Source: Nocardia xishanensis NBRC 101358
GTDB taxonomy: Bacteria > Actinomycetota > Actinomycetes > Mycobacteriales > Mycobacteriaceae
Reading direction: 5' to 3'
Assembly: GCF_001613365.1 (NCBI RefSeq)
Contig: NZ_BDCF01000027.1
Span: 1 to 64,000 of the forward strand
DNA length: 64,000 nt
Shown here: positions 7,420 to 15,874 of the stretch, piece after piece
Layout: every line of letters begins with the position of its first letter
How positions within the stretch are numbered: position 1 is the stretch's first letter
Position numbers and translations under genes: made by a program
Notes under the pieces: generated by a model
What the model was told of the DNA's origin: nothing
Seen by the model: the letters and a program-made list of their open reading frames with translations, nothing else
Database searches by the model: none

Positions 7420-9450
7420 TCAGAGGCGGGCCGCCAGCCGGGTGCCTTGATCGATCGCGCGCTTGGCGTCGAGTTCGGCGGCCAGCTCGGCGCCGCCGAT
7501 CAGGTGCGGGACGATGCCCGCGGCACGCAGCGGCTCCGCCAGCTCCCGCACCGACTCCTGACCCGCGCAGACCACCACGTTGTCCACCGGAATCAATTGC
7601 GGGCGTTCGCGTTTCTCGCCGAAGCTGATGTGCAGGCCGTTGTCGTCGATGCGCTCGTAGTTGACGCCGCCGATCTGCTCGACGCCCTTGGCCTTCAGCG
7701 CGGCGCGGTGCACCCAGCCGGAGGTCTTGCCGAGGTCCTTGCCGAACGACGACGACTTGCGTTGCAGCAGTACGACATCGCGGGCGGCGGGCGATGGCTT
7801 GGGGGTGGTGAGCTGGCCCGGCGCCTGCTCGTCGTCGGCGTCGACGCCCCATTCCTCTTTCCACTCGTCGAGCTTGAGCGCGGGATGGCCCTCCACGGTG
7901 AGGAACTCACTGACGTCGTAACCGATGCCGCCCGCGCCGATCACCGCGACGCGCTTGCCCACCGGCTTCTCCTCGCGCACCAGTTCGGCGTAGGAGAGCA
8001 CCATCGGGTGGTCGATGCCGGGGATGTCGGGGATGCGCGGCCGCACGCCGGTGGCCAGCACCACCTCGTCGTAGCGGCCCGCGATGAGCTCGTCGGCGGT
8101 GACGCGCTTGTTCAGGTGCAGGGTCACCCCGCGCAGCTCGATCATCCGGCGGTAGTACCGGATGGATTCGTCGAACTCCTCCTTGCCCGGGATCCGGCGG
8201 GCGATGTCGAACTGGCCGCCGATCTTGTCGTCGGCCTCGAAAAGGTCTACGCGGTGGCCGCGTTCGGCGAGGTTGACCGCCGCGGAGAGCCCGGCCGGGC
8301 CCGCGCCGACGACCGCGATGCGCTTGGCGCGCCGCGTCGGTAGCAGCTTCAGCTCTGTCTCGTGGCCCGCGCGCGGGTTGAGCAGGCAGGACACCGTCTT
8401 GTGCTGGAACGCGTGGTCGAGGCAGGCCTGGTTGCAGGCGATGCAGGTGTTGATCTCGTCGGCGCGGTCCTGCGCGGCCTTGTTCACCCATTCCGGATCG
8501 GTGAGGAACGGGCGCGCCAGCGAAACCAGTTGCGCGTCACCGCGGATCAGGATCTCCTCGGCGATCTCCGGCATGTTGATGCGGTTCGAGGCGCAGACCG
8601 GGATGCCGACCTGCTTCGTGATCTTCGCGGTGAACTCCACGAACGCCGCCCTGGGGACTGAGGTGACGATGGTCGGCACCCGCGCCTCGTGCCAGCCGAT
8701 GTCGGTGTTGATGATGGTGACGCCAGCACGCTCCAGTTCCTTGGCGAGCGTGACGATCTCGTCGAATGTCTGGCCCTTCTCCACCAGCTCGGCCATGGAC
8801 AGCCGGAACACGATGATGAAGTCCGGCCCGACCGCGGCACGGATCCGGCGCACGATCTCGAGCGGTAGTCTGCGCCGGTTCTCGGCCGAGCCGCCCCACT
8901 TGTCGGTGCGCTTGTTCGTGCGCGGCGCGAGGAACTGGTTGATGAAATACCCTTCACCGCCCATGATCTCGCAGCCGTCGTACCCGGCGAACTGGGCCAG
9001 CTTCGCGCAGCGCGCGTAGTCGGCGATGGTCTGCTCGATGCCGCGGGCAGACAAGGCGCGCGGCCGGAAAGGGTTGATGGGGGCCTTGATCGAGGACGCG
9101 GAGACGCTGCCGGGCCAATAGGAGTAGCGGCCCGCGTGCAGGATCTGGATGGCGATCTTGCCGCCTTCGTCGTGCACCGCCTTGGTGATCCTGCGGTGCC
9201 GGTAGGCCTCGGTCTTGTTGGTCAGCTTGGCGCCGAAAGGCAGCAGCCAGCCGGTGCGGTTGGGCGCGTAGCCGCCGGTGATGATCAGCCCGACCCCGCC
9301 GCGGGCGCGTTCGGCGAAGTAGGCGGCCAGCTTGTTGGTGTCCCAGGCGCGGTCCTCCAGGCCGGTGTGCATCGACCCCATGACCACTCGGTTGCGCAGG
9401 GTGGTGAAGCCGAGGTCGAGCGGCTCGAAGAGGTGGGGGAAGGAGCTCAT
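7420..9450 (-). CDS. fadH: 2,4-dienoyl-CoA reductase (FMN/FAD/4Fe-4S, NADPH)
   Basis: 676 residues, the usual length. It reduces 2,4-dienoyl-CoA in beta-oxidation of unsaturated fatty acids. The N-terminal TIM barrel (old-yellow-enzyme type, residues 1-340) starts FEPLDLGFTTLRNRVVMGSMHTG; the iron-sulfur segment CIACNQACLDHAF...VSCLLNP provides the 4Fe-4S cysteines (about 340-365). The second half has FAD (VVGAGPAGLSAAVNLAERG, about 379-397) and NADPH (VIGAGGIGYDVSEFL) Rossmann motifs. The ATG overlaps the stop of the 26-codon sORF upstream (ATGA). Likely operon: padR-sORF-fadH-SDR. Confidence 0.95.
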   Translation of the reverse strand: MSSFPHLFEPLDLGFTTLRNRVVMGSMHTGLEDRAWDTNKLAAYFAERARGGVGLIITGGYAPNRTGWLLPFGAKLTNKTEAYRHRRITKAVHDEGGKIAIQILHAGRYSYWPGSVSASSIKAPINPFRPRALSARGIEQTIADYARCAKLAQFAGYDGCEIMGGEGYFINQFLAPRTNKRTDKWGGSAENRRRLPLEIVRRIRAAVGPDFIIVFRLSMAELVEKGQTFDEIVTLAKELERAGVTIINTDIGWHEARVPTIVTSVPRAAFVEFTAKITKQVGIPVCASNRINMPEIAEEILIRGDAQLVSLARPFLTDPEWVNKAAQDRADEINTCIACNQACLDHAFQHKTVSCLLNPRAGHETELKLLPTRRAKRIAVVGAGPAGLSAAVNLAERGHRVDLFEADDKIGGQFDIARRIPGKEEFDESIRYYRRMIELRGVTLHLNKRVTADELIAGRYDEVVLATGVRPRIPDIPGIDHPMVLSYAELVREEKPVGKRVAVIGAGGIGYDVSEFLTVEGHPALKLDEWKEEWGVDADDEQAPGQLTTPKPSPAARDVVLLQRKSSSFGKDLGKTSGWVHRAALKAKGVEQIGGVNYERIDDNGLHISFGEKRERPQLIPVDNVVVCAGQESVRELAEPLRAAGIVPHLIGGAELAAELDAKRAIDQGTRLAARL

Positions 9451-9527
9451 GCCTGCGCCTCGCTGACGCTCGGCTCCGGCATGTGCTCGGCACGCTGGCG
9501 CACGATTCGCTCACTTCGTTCGCTCAT
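9447..9527 (-). CDS. 26-residue MSERSER-type leader ORF overlapping the fadH start
   Basis: ATG at 9527 opens MSERSERIVRQRAEHMPE and closes at a TGA that overlaps the fadH ATG (ATGA at 9447-9450). The DNA (GCTCACTTCGTTCGCTC, GCGTCAGCGAGG) is an intergenic repeat family frequent in nocardiae and mycobacteria, often annotated as spurious N-termini. Here the in-frame, stop-start overlap could allow translational coupling, or the reading frame may be incidental to a palindromic repeat. Confidence 0.4.
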   Translation of the reverse strand: MSERSERIVRQRAEHMPEPSVSEAQA

Positions 9528-9549
9528 GGGTGATGCTGGCCTTTCTCCA

Positions 9550-10107
9550 TCAGGCCGGACGCGGGGCTGACGCGTCCGGTCGCAGTGCTTGCAGTACTTC
9601 GTCGCACCATTCGACGAACCCGGACTCGATGCGGATGCCGCCGCGCAGGACCAGGTACTGGTGCAGTGCCGTGCCGGAGAGCTGATCCGGCGCGGCGAAG
9701 TCCTTCTTCTCGATGAGCCGGTAGACCTCGAGCCGCTGGGCGTGCTGGTCGCGGTGCCGGACGACCTCGGCGCACAGCGCGTCCAGGTCGCCGTAGGCCG
9801 CGCCGCGGATCTTGACCCCGAGTTCGCCGCGTGGCAGGTCGGTGTTGGAGGGTTCGGCGATCCAGCGGGCCAGCTCGGCGCGGCCCGCCTCGTTCACCGA
9901 GTAGACCTTCTTGTCCGGCTTGCCCTCTTGCGCCACCGATTCGCTGTCCAGCCAACCGGATTCCTCCATCCGCTTGAGCACACGGTAGATCTGCTGATGG
10001 GTCGCGCTCCAGAAGAAGCCGATGGACTTGTCGAACCGGCGCGCCAGCTCGTAGCCCGAACCGGCCCGCTCGGTCAGCGATACCAGCAACGCGTGCTCGA
10101 GAGCCAT
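9550..10107 (-). CDS. PadR-family transcriptional regulator
   Basis: 185 residues from ATG 10107 (MALEHALLVSLTERAGSGYELARRF). The N-terminal winged helix (residues 1-85) shows the PadR signature: GSGYELARRFDKSIGFFW, HQQIYRVLKRMEESGW and a wing KKVYSVNEAGRAEL. The C-terminal half is the Vir_C dimerisation helix region. A 20-base palindrome at 10136-10155, 28 bases upstream, is a good operator for itself and perhaps for the divergent MFS gene. It is first in a probable operon with fadH. Longer upstream readings cross the operator and are rejected. Confidence 0.9.
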   Translation of the reverse strand: MALEHALLVSLTERAGSGYELARRFDKSIGFFWSATHQQIYRVLKRMEESGWLDSESVAQEGKPDKKVYSVNEAGRAELARWIAEPSNTDLPRGELGVKIRGAAYGDLDALCAEVVRHRDQHAQRLEVYRLIEKKDFAAPDQLSGTALHQYLVLRGGIRIESGFVEWCDEVLQALRPDASAPRPA

Positions 10108-10135
10108 GCCGTCACGGTACTCGTTACAGTCGGTA

Positions 10136-10155
10136 CTATGCAACTGAGTGCATAG
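10136..10155. promoter_or_regulatory. PadR operator candidate, CTATGCA-N6-TGCATAG
   Basis: Perfect 7-bp inverted arms separated by ACTGAG, in the padR/MFS divergent region. The ATGC-N8-GCAT core is a variant of the ATGT-N8-ACAT consensus of PadR-type regulators. Confidence 0.65.
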
Positions 10156-10230
10156 CGAGGCGTGGTCTTCGATCGACACGGCGCCTGCTTTCGGCGGACT
10201 TCGGCCGGTCGGGCGGGTTACGCTGCGCGC

Positions 10231-11553
10231 ATGACCGAGGTGGACGCGCGCGGCACGATCGGGGACGCCGCCGGGCGCGGGCAGATAGCGGCGTGGGGGT
10301 TGTGGGACTGGGGCTCCTCGGCGTTCCACGCCGTGATCCTCACGTTCGTGTTCTCGGTGTATCTCACCGACACGGTCGGCGACGATCTGCCCGGCGGCAT
10401 CTCGGCCAGCGCCTGGCTCGGCTGGTCGCTCGGAATCGCCGGACTGGTCGTCGCGCTGACGGCGCCGATCAGCGGGCAGTGGTTCGACGCCGCCGCGAAA
10501 CGCAAACGCTCCCTTGGCGTGTTGAGCGCGCTGACCGTCCTCGCCATGGCCGGGATGTTCTTCGTGCACGACGACTACCACGATCTGTGGCTCGGGCTGA
10601 CGCTGCTGGCCTTCGGCTCGGCCGCCTTCGAGCTGGCCAACGTGCCGTACAACGCGATGCTGCGTCAGGTCTCGACGCCGGAGACGGTCGGCAGGGTCTC
10701 CGGATTCGGCTGGGCGATGGGTTATTTCGGCGGCATCTTCCTGCTGCTGATCTGCTACATCGGTTTCATTTCAGGGAAGGGCGACAACCGGGGATTGTTG
10801 GGCATACCGACCGACGACGGGCTCAACATCCGGCTGGTCGCCGTGCTCGCCGCGGTGTGGTTCGCCGGATTCGCGCTGCCGGTGCTGTTCACGGTGCCGG
10901 AACTGCCGCGCACCGCCGCCGATCCCGGCGCCGCGAGCGCGGGGTTCTTCGGTTCCTACCGCGTGCTGTGGCGAGATTTGCGCGAGTTGTGGGAGACGGA
11001 CCGGCACACCGTCTGGTTCCTCTTGGCCAGCGCGATCTTTCGGGACGGACTGGCGGGCGTTTTCACCTTCGGTGCGGTGCTGGCGGTGCGCGTCTATGGC
11101 ATCGAGGATTCCGATGTGCTGCTGTTCGGCGTCGCCGCGAACGTGGTCGCCGCGCTCGGGGCGATCGTCGCGGGCCGATTCGACGACCGGGTCGGGCCGA
11201 AGGCGGTGATCGTGGCGTCGCTGGCCGCCATGCTGGTCTGCGGGCTGGCGCTGCTCGTGGTGTCGGGCCCGCTCATGTTCTGGGTGTTCGGCCTGCTGCT
11301 GACGATTTTCGTCGGGCCCGCCCAGGCCTCGGCCCGGTCGTTCCTCGTGAGGTTGGCCCCGCCGGGGCGGGAAGGACAGCTGTTCGGTCTGTACACCACG
11401 ACCGGCCGGGCCGTATCCTTCCTCGCCCCCTCGCTTTTCGGGCTGTTCGTCTGGGCGTTCGACGCCGACCGCGCGGGGATGGTCGGACTTGCCGTCGTCC
11501 TCGCCGCCGGCTTGGCCGTACTGCTCCCGGTGCGCGCGCCCGACGCGCGCTAG
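10231..11553 (+). CDS. MFS transporter, UMF1/Atg22-like
   Basis: 440 residues with about 12 hydrophobic segments, an integral membrane protein. The N-terminus (WGLWDWGSSAFHAVILTFVFSVYL) is the characteristic first helix of the UMF1 (vacuole effluxer Atg22-like) branch; ELANVPYNAMLRQVSTPETVGRVSGFGWAMGYFGG is the signature loop of that branch. Substrate unknown; related bacterial proteins are thought to export amino acids or small metabolites. ATG 10231 is chosen because the upstream extension lacks conservation. The last four bases overlap the convergent gene. Its promoter shares the region with the PadR palindrome. Confidence 0.85.
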   Translation: MTEVDARGTIGDAAGRGQIAAWGLWDWGSSAFHAVILTFVFSVYLTDTVGDDLPGGISASAWLGWSLGIAGLVVALTAPISGQWFDAAAKRKRSLGVLSALTVLAMAGMFFVHDDYHDLWLGLTLLAFGSAAFELANVPYNAMLRQVSTPETVGRVSGFGWAMGYFGGIFLLLICYIGFISGKGDNRGLLGIPTDDGLNIRLVAVLAAVWFAGFALPVLFTVPELPRTAADPGAASAGFFGSYRVLWRDLRELWETDRHTVWFLLASAIFRDGLAGVFTFGAVLAVRVYGIEDSDVLLFGVAANVVAALGAIVAGRFDDRVGPKAVIVASLAAMLVCGLALLVVSGPLMFWVFGLLLTIFVGPAQASARSFLVRLAPPGREGQLFGLYTTTGRAVSFLAPSLFGLFVWAFDADRAGMVGLAVVLAAGLAVLLPVRAPDAR

Positions 11554-12488
11554 TTGATCCGGCCTTCCATGCCGCTGTAGATCTCGGTGGCCTCGGTGAA
11601 GCCGCCGCCGATCAGGTCGGCCAGCGCCAGCGCCTCGTCGCACTTGCGCAGCGACAGCCGCGTCCGGTCGTCGCCGCCGGAAAGCGCCTCGGCGTGGGTG
11701 GCGAGCCAGTCGCGCGCCGCGGCCGCGTCGCCAGGGCCGACGAATCCGCCTACCGCGTAGTTGGCGGCGATGGTGTCCTCGGTGCGCCAAGCGATCTCGG
11801 GGAACAGGGTCGGCAGGTCACCCAGCAGCGGGCCGTTGCCGCCGAAGCCGGTGGGCCAGCCGGTTGCGGCTTCCTCGGCCAGCGCGGTCGGCCAGACGAC
11901 GCCGCGGTCCATCCAGCCCGGCAGCAGTCGTGCGGCGAATTCGACCAGGCAGAACTGGACGTTGTTGCGTAAGAGGTCGGCGGCGTCGTGCGTTTCGGCG
12001 CTGTGCGGGTCGTCCACGGTCGGTTGTCCTGAGCGCAGCGCGAGGGCGGCCTGGCGCAGCAGGCGAATCTTCCAGGCGATATCGATGGCCAGGTCGTCGG
12101 CGCCGGGCAGCGTGCCGCTCATATCGGGTTCGGTGCGGGCGGCCAGCGCGGGATCGAGCAGCTCGAGCTGGGCGCGCGCCAGCTCGTCCACCGTGCCGAC
12201 GGTGCAATCTCGGTACCGCGCGGCGGTTTCCGCGACCTCGGCGGGCGTCTCGGCGGTGATCAGGTACGGCCTGCCCCATACGTACAGCGAGTCGTCGAAC
12301 TCGTCGCCGGCGGCCTTCATCGCGCCGAGCGCCCACGCCTTGGCCCGGAAACGCACGCGGGCCTGCTCGACCGCGGTGGCGATCAGGTCGTCCAGATCGC
12401 CGTCACCGCCTAGCCCCGCCAGGTACGGCAGGATCCGCTCCTCGACGAGCCGCATATCCAAGGCGTGAAAGCTGGTGTCGTAACCCAT
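11550..12488 (-). CDS. Conserved hypothetical protein
   Basis: 312 residues from ATG 12488 (MGYDTSFHALDMRLVEERILPYLAG); a GTG three codons earlier (12497) is an alternative. No signal peptide or membrane segment; soluble, acidic, mostly helical in appearance, with Trp-containing segments (AKAWALGAM, DIAWKIRLL). I do not recognise a domain. The MGYDTSFH opening resembles small conserved cytoplasmic proteins annotated only as hypothetical. Convergent with the MFS gene (4-base overlap) and 39 bases beyond the TetR stop, possibly co-transcribed with it. Confidence 0.7.
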   Translation of the reverse strand: MGYDTSFHALDMRLVEERILPYLAGLGGDGDLDDLIATAVEQARVRFRAKAWALGAMKAAGDEFDDSLYVWGRPYLITAETPAEVAETAARYRDCTVGTVDELARAQLELLDPALAARTEPDMSGTLPGADDLAIDIAWKIRLLRQAALALRSGQPTVDDPHSAETHDAADLLRNNVQFCLVEFAARLLPGWMDRGVVWPTALAEEAATGWPTGFGGNGPLLGDLPTLFPEIAWRTEDTIAANYAVGGFVGPGDAAAARDWLATHAEALSGGDDRTRLSLRKCDEALALADLIGGGFTEATEIYSGMEGRIN

Positions 12489-12527
12489 GTTCGGCACACT
12501 ACCGGCGCGGCGAAGTCCCTCGTCGGG

Positions 12528-13148
12528 TCACCGATCCTTGGGCGGCCACCAATTGTCCATACCGAGGGCGATCAGGCGAACCTTCTGCACCGTGTTGTCG
12601 ATGATGGCCCGCTGATCGCGCTCGGTGGCGGCGACGTAGGCGGCGATCCCGTCGGCGACGGTGCCGACCAGCAGGTCCGCGGCGATCTCCAGGTCGCGCG
12701 GGCTCCAGTCGTCCAGCGCGCGCACCCGGGACAGATCCGCGACCAGCTCGCGCACGATCAGCTGGAGTTCCAGCGCGATGGCCTTGCGCAGCGCCAGCGA
12801 GCCGCCGTGCCGCTCGCGGGTCAGGAAGCCGAACAGCGCGCGTTTGGCCGCCACCTGATCGAAGACGAACCGCACCGTGTCGGCGATGCTGCCCTCGGGA
12901 TTGCGCCTGACCTCGCGCAGCGCCAGCCGCAGCGCGGTCACGCCTTGGTCGACGAGGGTGGCGCCGAGATCGTCGAGCGAGGCGAAGTGGCGGTAGAAGG
13001 CGGTCGGCACGATCCCGGCCGAGCGCGCGATCTCACGCAGGCTCAGTGCGGCGAAACCACGGTCGGCGGCGAGTTCGAGGGTGCCGTCGACCAGGGCCTG
13101 CCGCGTGCGCTCCTTGCGCTCGATTCGGGTGGCTGCCTGCTCGCTCAT
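12528..13148 (-). CDS. TetR regulator, DesT-like candidate
   Basis: 206 residues. The N-terminal DNA-binding domain has the TetR pattern RTRQALVDGTLELAADRGF followed by the helix-turn-helix SLREIARSAGIVPTAFYRHF (about residues 40-59). The C-terminal ligand domain ends KVRLIALGMDNWWPPKDR. It diverges from the ferredoxin reductase/desaturase operon, the same layout as Pseudomonas desT with desCB, where DesT senses acyl-CoA saturation; function is inferred from that context. ATG 13148 is chosen because a near-palindrome occupies 13152-13173 just upstream, suggesting autoregulation. Confidence 0.85.
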   Translation of the reverse strand: MSEQAATRIERKERTRQALVDGTLELAADRGFAALSLREIARSAGIVPTAFYRHFASLDDLGATLVDQGVTALRLALREVRRNPEGSIADTVRFVFDQVAAKRALFGFLTRERHGGSLALRKAIALELQLIVRELVADLSRVRALDDWSPRDLEIAADLLVGTVADGIAAYVAATERDQRAIIDNTVQKVRLIALGMDNWWPPKDR

Positions 13149-13151
13149 CAC

Positions 13152-13173
13152 GGTGAGCATACATCCGTTCACC
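13152..13173. promoter_or_regulatory. Near-palindrome at the tetR start, candidate autoregulatory operator
   Basis: Arms GGTGA and TCACC flank a 12-base centre, with partial symmetry extending inward (GC/GT). It lies 4 bases before the TetR start codon. The half-site GTGAAC matches DesT-type operators in general form. Confidence 0.4.
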
Positions 13174-13254
13174 ATTCGCTCATCCAGGAGGTGTAGTTCG
13201 TGTCACACGAATTGCCGGTTGACACCGGACCCTGCCTATCGGTCACACTGGATG

Positions 13255-13272
13255 AGTGTACATGCGTGCACT
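13255..13272. promoter_or_regulatory. Operator candidate AGTGTACATGCGTGCACT before the desaturase operon
   Basis: An 18-base near-perfect palindrome (AGTG outer arms, TAC/GTG imperfect, ATGCG centre) 60 bases upstream of the reductase start. It resembles the AGTGAAC-type 18-base DesT operator known from Pseudomonas. A TTGACA at 13219-13224 just upstream may be the -35 element. Confidence 0.5.
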
Positions 13273-13332
13273 GAAATGTGATTGGCACGCCGCAGCCATG
13301 ATCGACCGACAAGCAGAGGCACGGAGAACCGA

Positions 13333-14391
13333 ATGGTGGATCTCATCGACCTGGTGCAGACCCTGACCACGCCCCATCCGCTCGACCGATACCTGGAACT
13401 CGTGCGCCCCACCCTGACCGTCCGTCAGATGCGGGCCGAGATCACCCACGTGCGCCGCTCGGTGCCCGGCTCGGTGACGCTCACCCTGCGCCCGACCCGG
13501 CAGTGGCGCGGCCACGCCGCGGGTCAGTACGTCCAGATCGGCGTGGTGATCGACGGCGTACGGCACACCAGGTGCTACTCGCCGGTGAATCCGGAGAGCA
13601 GACGCGACCGGCACATCCAGCTCACCGTCAAGGCGCATCCGGGCGGCCTGGTCTCGCAGTACCTGCACGAGCAGGCGGTGCCGGGCATGGTGGTGGACCT
13701 GAGCCCCGCGGCCGGGGTCTTCCGGTTGCCGGAAGTCCGGCCCGATCGGGTGCTGCTGATCAGCGGCGGCAGCGGCATCACGCCGGTGCTGTCGATGATG
13801 CGGACCCTCGCCGCCGAGGGCTATCCCGGCGAGCTGACCTTCCTGCACTACGCCCGCTCGCCGGAGGCGGTGCCGCACCGCGCGGAGCTGGCGGCCATCG
13901 CGGAGCGGAACCCGCGTTTCCGCGTCGAGATGCGCTACCCGGAGCAGGGCGGCGGCCCGTTCGACTTCGACGAGCTCGAGCGCGTCGCGCCCTGGTTCGC
14001 CGACGCGCAGACCTACGTGTGTGGTCCGCCGCCGCTGATGGACGCGGTTCGCAAGGTGTACGAGGCCGAGGAGCTGGCCGACCGGCTGCATTCCGAGGAG
14101 TTCACACTTTCGGTCGCTCCCGTCGACGCGGACGAGGCGTACGGCGCGACCACCTTCTCGGCCAGCGGGGTGAGCGCCGAGAACACCGGCGCCAGTCTGC
14201 TGGAACAGGCCGAGGGAGCGGGCCTGAACCCGGAGTACGGCTGCCGCATGGGTATCTGCTTCTCCTGCACCGCCGTTCGCCGCTCCGGTTGTACACGCGA
14301 CCTGCGCACCGGCGAGACCGGCAGCGATCCCGATCAGCCCATCCAGCTCTGCGTCAGCGCGGCGGTGGGCGACGTCGACATCGAAATCTAG
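13333..14391 (+). CDS. Ferredoxin reductase-type oxidoreductase (FAD, NAD(P)H, 2Fe-2S) for the desaturase
   Basis: 352 residues. It passes electrons from NAD(P)H through FAD and a 2Fe-2S centre to the desaturase encoded next. FAD-binding RCYSPVN-like segment (TRCYSPVNPES, about 80-90), nucleotide-binding ISGGSGITPVLSMMRTL (about 140-156), CGPPPLMD near the NADPH site (about 230-237), then a C-terminal plant-type ferredoxin domain with cysteines in GCRMGICFSCTA and a final LC. Closest known counterpart: Rv3230c, partner of DesA3, and DesC of Pseudomonas. ATG 13333 follows CGGAGAAC. The stop is 19 bases before the desaturase start. Confidence 0.93.
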   Translation: MVDLIDLVQTLTTPHPLDRYLELVRPTLTVRQMRAEITHVRRSVPGSVTLTLRPTRQWRGHAAGQYVQIGVVIDGVRHTRCYSPVNPESRRDRHIQLTVKAHPGGLVSQYLHEQAVPGMVVDLSPAAGVFRLPEVRPDRVLLISGGSGITPVLSMMRTLAAEGYPGELTFLHYARSPEAVPHRAELAAIAERNPRFRVEMRYPEQGGGPFDFDELERVAPWFADAQTYVCGPPPLMDAVRKVYEAEELADRLHSEEFTLSVAPVDADEAYGATTFSASGVSAENTGASLLEQAEGAGLNPEYGCRMGICFSCTAVRRSGCTRDLRTGETGSDPDQPIQLCVSAAVGDVDIEI

Positions 14392-14410
14392 CCAGACAAG
14401 GGGACCGGCA

Positions 14411-15559
14411 ATGACCATCCTGACCGAGACCGAGAACGGACCGCTGATCCTGACGCCGGATCAGGTCGAAGAACTGGGCAAGGCGCTCGACGAACTGCGC
14501 GACCGCGTCGTCGCGGAACTCGGCGAGCACGACCGCGAGTACATCTACTCGATCATCAAGGCGCAGCGCGGTTTCGAGATCGCCGGCCGCGGACTGATGT
14601 ACCTGGGCTTCCTGCCGCCGGTATGGCTGGCCGCGGTGGCCGCGCTGAGCGTGTCGAAGATCCTGGACAACATGGAGATCGGCCACAACGTCATGCACGG
14701 CCAGTACGACTGGATGCGTGAGCCCGGCCTGAATTCCCGTGAGTTCGAATGGGACACGGTCTGCCCGGCGGACCAGTGGAAGCACTCGCACAACTACATG
14801 CACCACACCTACACCAACATCCACGGCATGGACCGCGACATCGGTTACGGCATCCTGCGCATGGACGAAGGCCAGAAGTGGAACCCCTATTATCTGGGCA
14901 ACCCGCTGTGGGCGTTCCTGCTGATGGTGTTCTTCGAGTGGGGCGTGATGTTGCACGACGCCGAGGCCGACAACATCATCCAGGGCAAGCGCAAGTGGTC
15001 CGATCTGAAGCCGCTGGTCAAGGGCTGGTGGCGTAAGGCGGGCAAGCAGGCGCTGAAGGACTACGTGATCTTCCCCGCGCTGACCGGTCCGCTGTTCGTC
15101 AGCACGCTGGCCGGGAACGCCGCCGCCAACCTCGTGCGCAACGTCTGGGCCTATTCGATCATCTTCTGCGGCCACTTCCCCTCCGGCGTACAGACGTTCA
15201 CCGAGGAGGAGACCGCCGAGGAGACCCGCGGCGAGTGGTACGTCCGGCAGATGCTGGGCTCGGCGAACATCAGCGGCGGCAAGCTGTTCCACATCATGAG
15301 CGGCAACCTGTCGCATCAGATCGAACACCACTTGTTCCCGGACATCCCCGCCAACCGTTATCCGGAGATCGCGCCGGATGTGCGGGCGCTGTGCGAGAAG
15401 TACGGATTGCCGTACCACACCGGGCCGTTGAGCAAGCAGATCGGCGATGTGTGGTCGAAGATTTTCAAGCTGGCGTTGCCGCCGCGGTTCACGAAGAAGC
15501 CGTCATCTCCCGGTGTTATCGTGATGCGTCAGCGGAAGGCAACCGAAGTGGGCGTGTGA
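14411..15559 (+). CDS. Acyl-CoA fatty-acid desaturase (DesA3-like)
   Basis: 382 residues, membrane-bound di-iron desaturase introducing a double bond (probably delta-9) into acyl-CoA. The three histidine boxes are visible: HNVMHG (about residue 94-99), HSHNYMHH (about 126-133) and HQIEHH (about 301-306). Hydrophobic segments lie around 55-80 and 160-240. It follows the reductase with a 19-base gap and stops immediately before the next ATG (TGAATG), so three genes form one operon. The divergent TetR and operator at 13255 suggest control by acyl-CoA supply. Assignment to the DesA3/DesB class rests on the reductase partner. Confidence 0.93.
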   Translation: MTILTETENGPLILTPDQVEELGKALDELRDRVVAELGEHDREYIYSIIKAQRGFEIAGRGLMYLGFLPPVWLAAVAALSVSKILDNMEIGHNVMHGQYDWMREPGLNSREFEWDTVCPADQWKHSHNYMHHTYTNIHGMDRDIGYGILRMDEGQKWNPYYLGNPLWAFLLMVFFEWGVMLHDAEADNIIQGKRKWSDLKPLVKGWWRKAGKQALKDYVIFPALTGPLFVSTLAGNAAANLVRNVWAYSIIFCGHFPSGVQTFTEEETAEETRGEWYVRQMLGSANISGGKLFHIMSGNLSHQIEHHLFPDIPANRYPEIAPDVRALCEKYGLPYHTGPLSKQIGDVWSKIFKLALPPRFTKKPSSPGVIVMRQRKATEVGV

Positions 15560-15874
15560 ATGATCGGGAAATTCGAAAGCAACAAGGATTTGATCCAGGA
15601 ATTGACGGCCTCCGGTGCCAGGCACGTCGGAAATATCGCGACGATCATCACCGGAACCGTTCAAGAGGTCACTCGGGAGATCGGTGAGTGGATCACCGAC
15701 GCGATCGAGATGAACGAGGCGGCCGCGGCGGCTCGCAAGGACGCCGCCGCCCATCGGGAGACGCTGCCGGACGAGGCCACCGACCAGGCCGAGGCCGAGC
15801 CGGAGCCGCCTGCCGCCGGCTCCGCCTTCGTCGAGGCCGAGGTCGTCGAGACCGACCTCGACGACCGTCGCTGA
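15560..15874 (+). CDS. Small protein of unknown function in the desaturase operon
   Basis: 104 residues; its ATG directly follows the desaturase TGA, so translation is very likely coupled. Residues 1-65 (MIGKFESNKDLIQELTASGA..., TIITGTVQEVTREIGEWITDA) look like amphipathic helices with regularly spaced Ile/Val. Residues 66-104 are an acidic Glu/Ala/Pro tail (EAEPEPPAAGS, then acidic residues). No signal peptide or clear membrane span. No family recognised. Context suggests an accessory, membrane-surface or regulatory role with the desaturase, which is inference only. Confidence 0.75.
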   Translation: MIGKFESNKDLIQELTASGARHVGNIATIITGTVQEVTREIGEWITDAIEMNEAAAAARKDAAAHRETLPDEATDQAEAEPEPPAAGSAFVEAEVVETDLDDRR

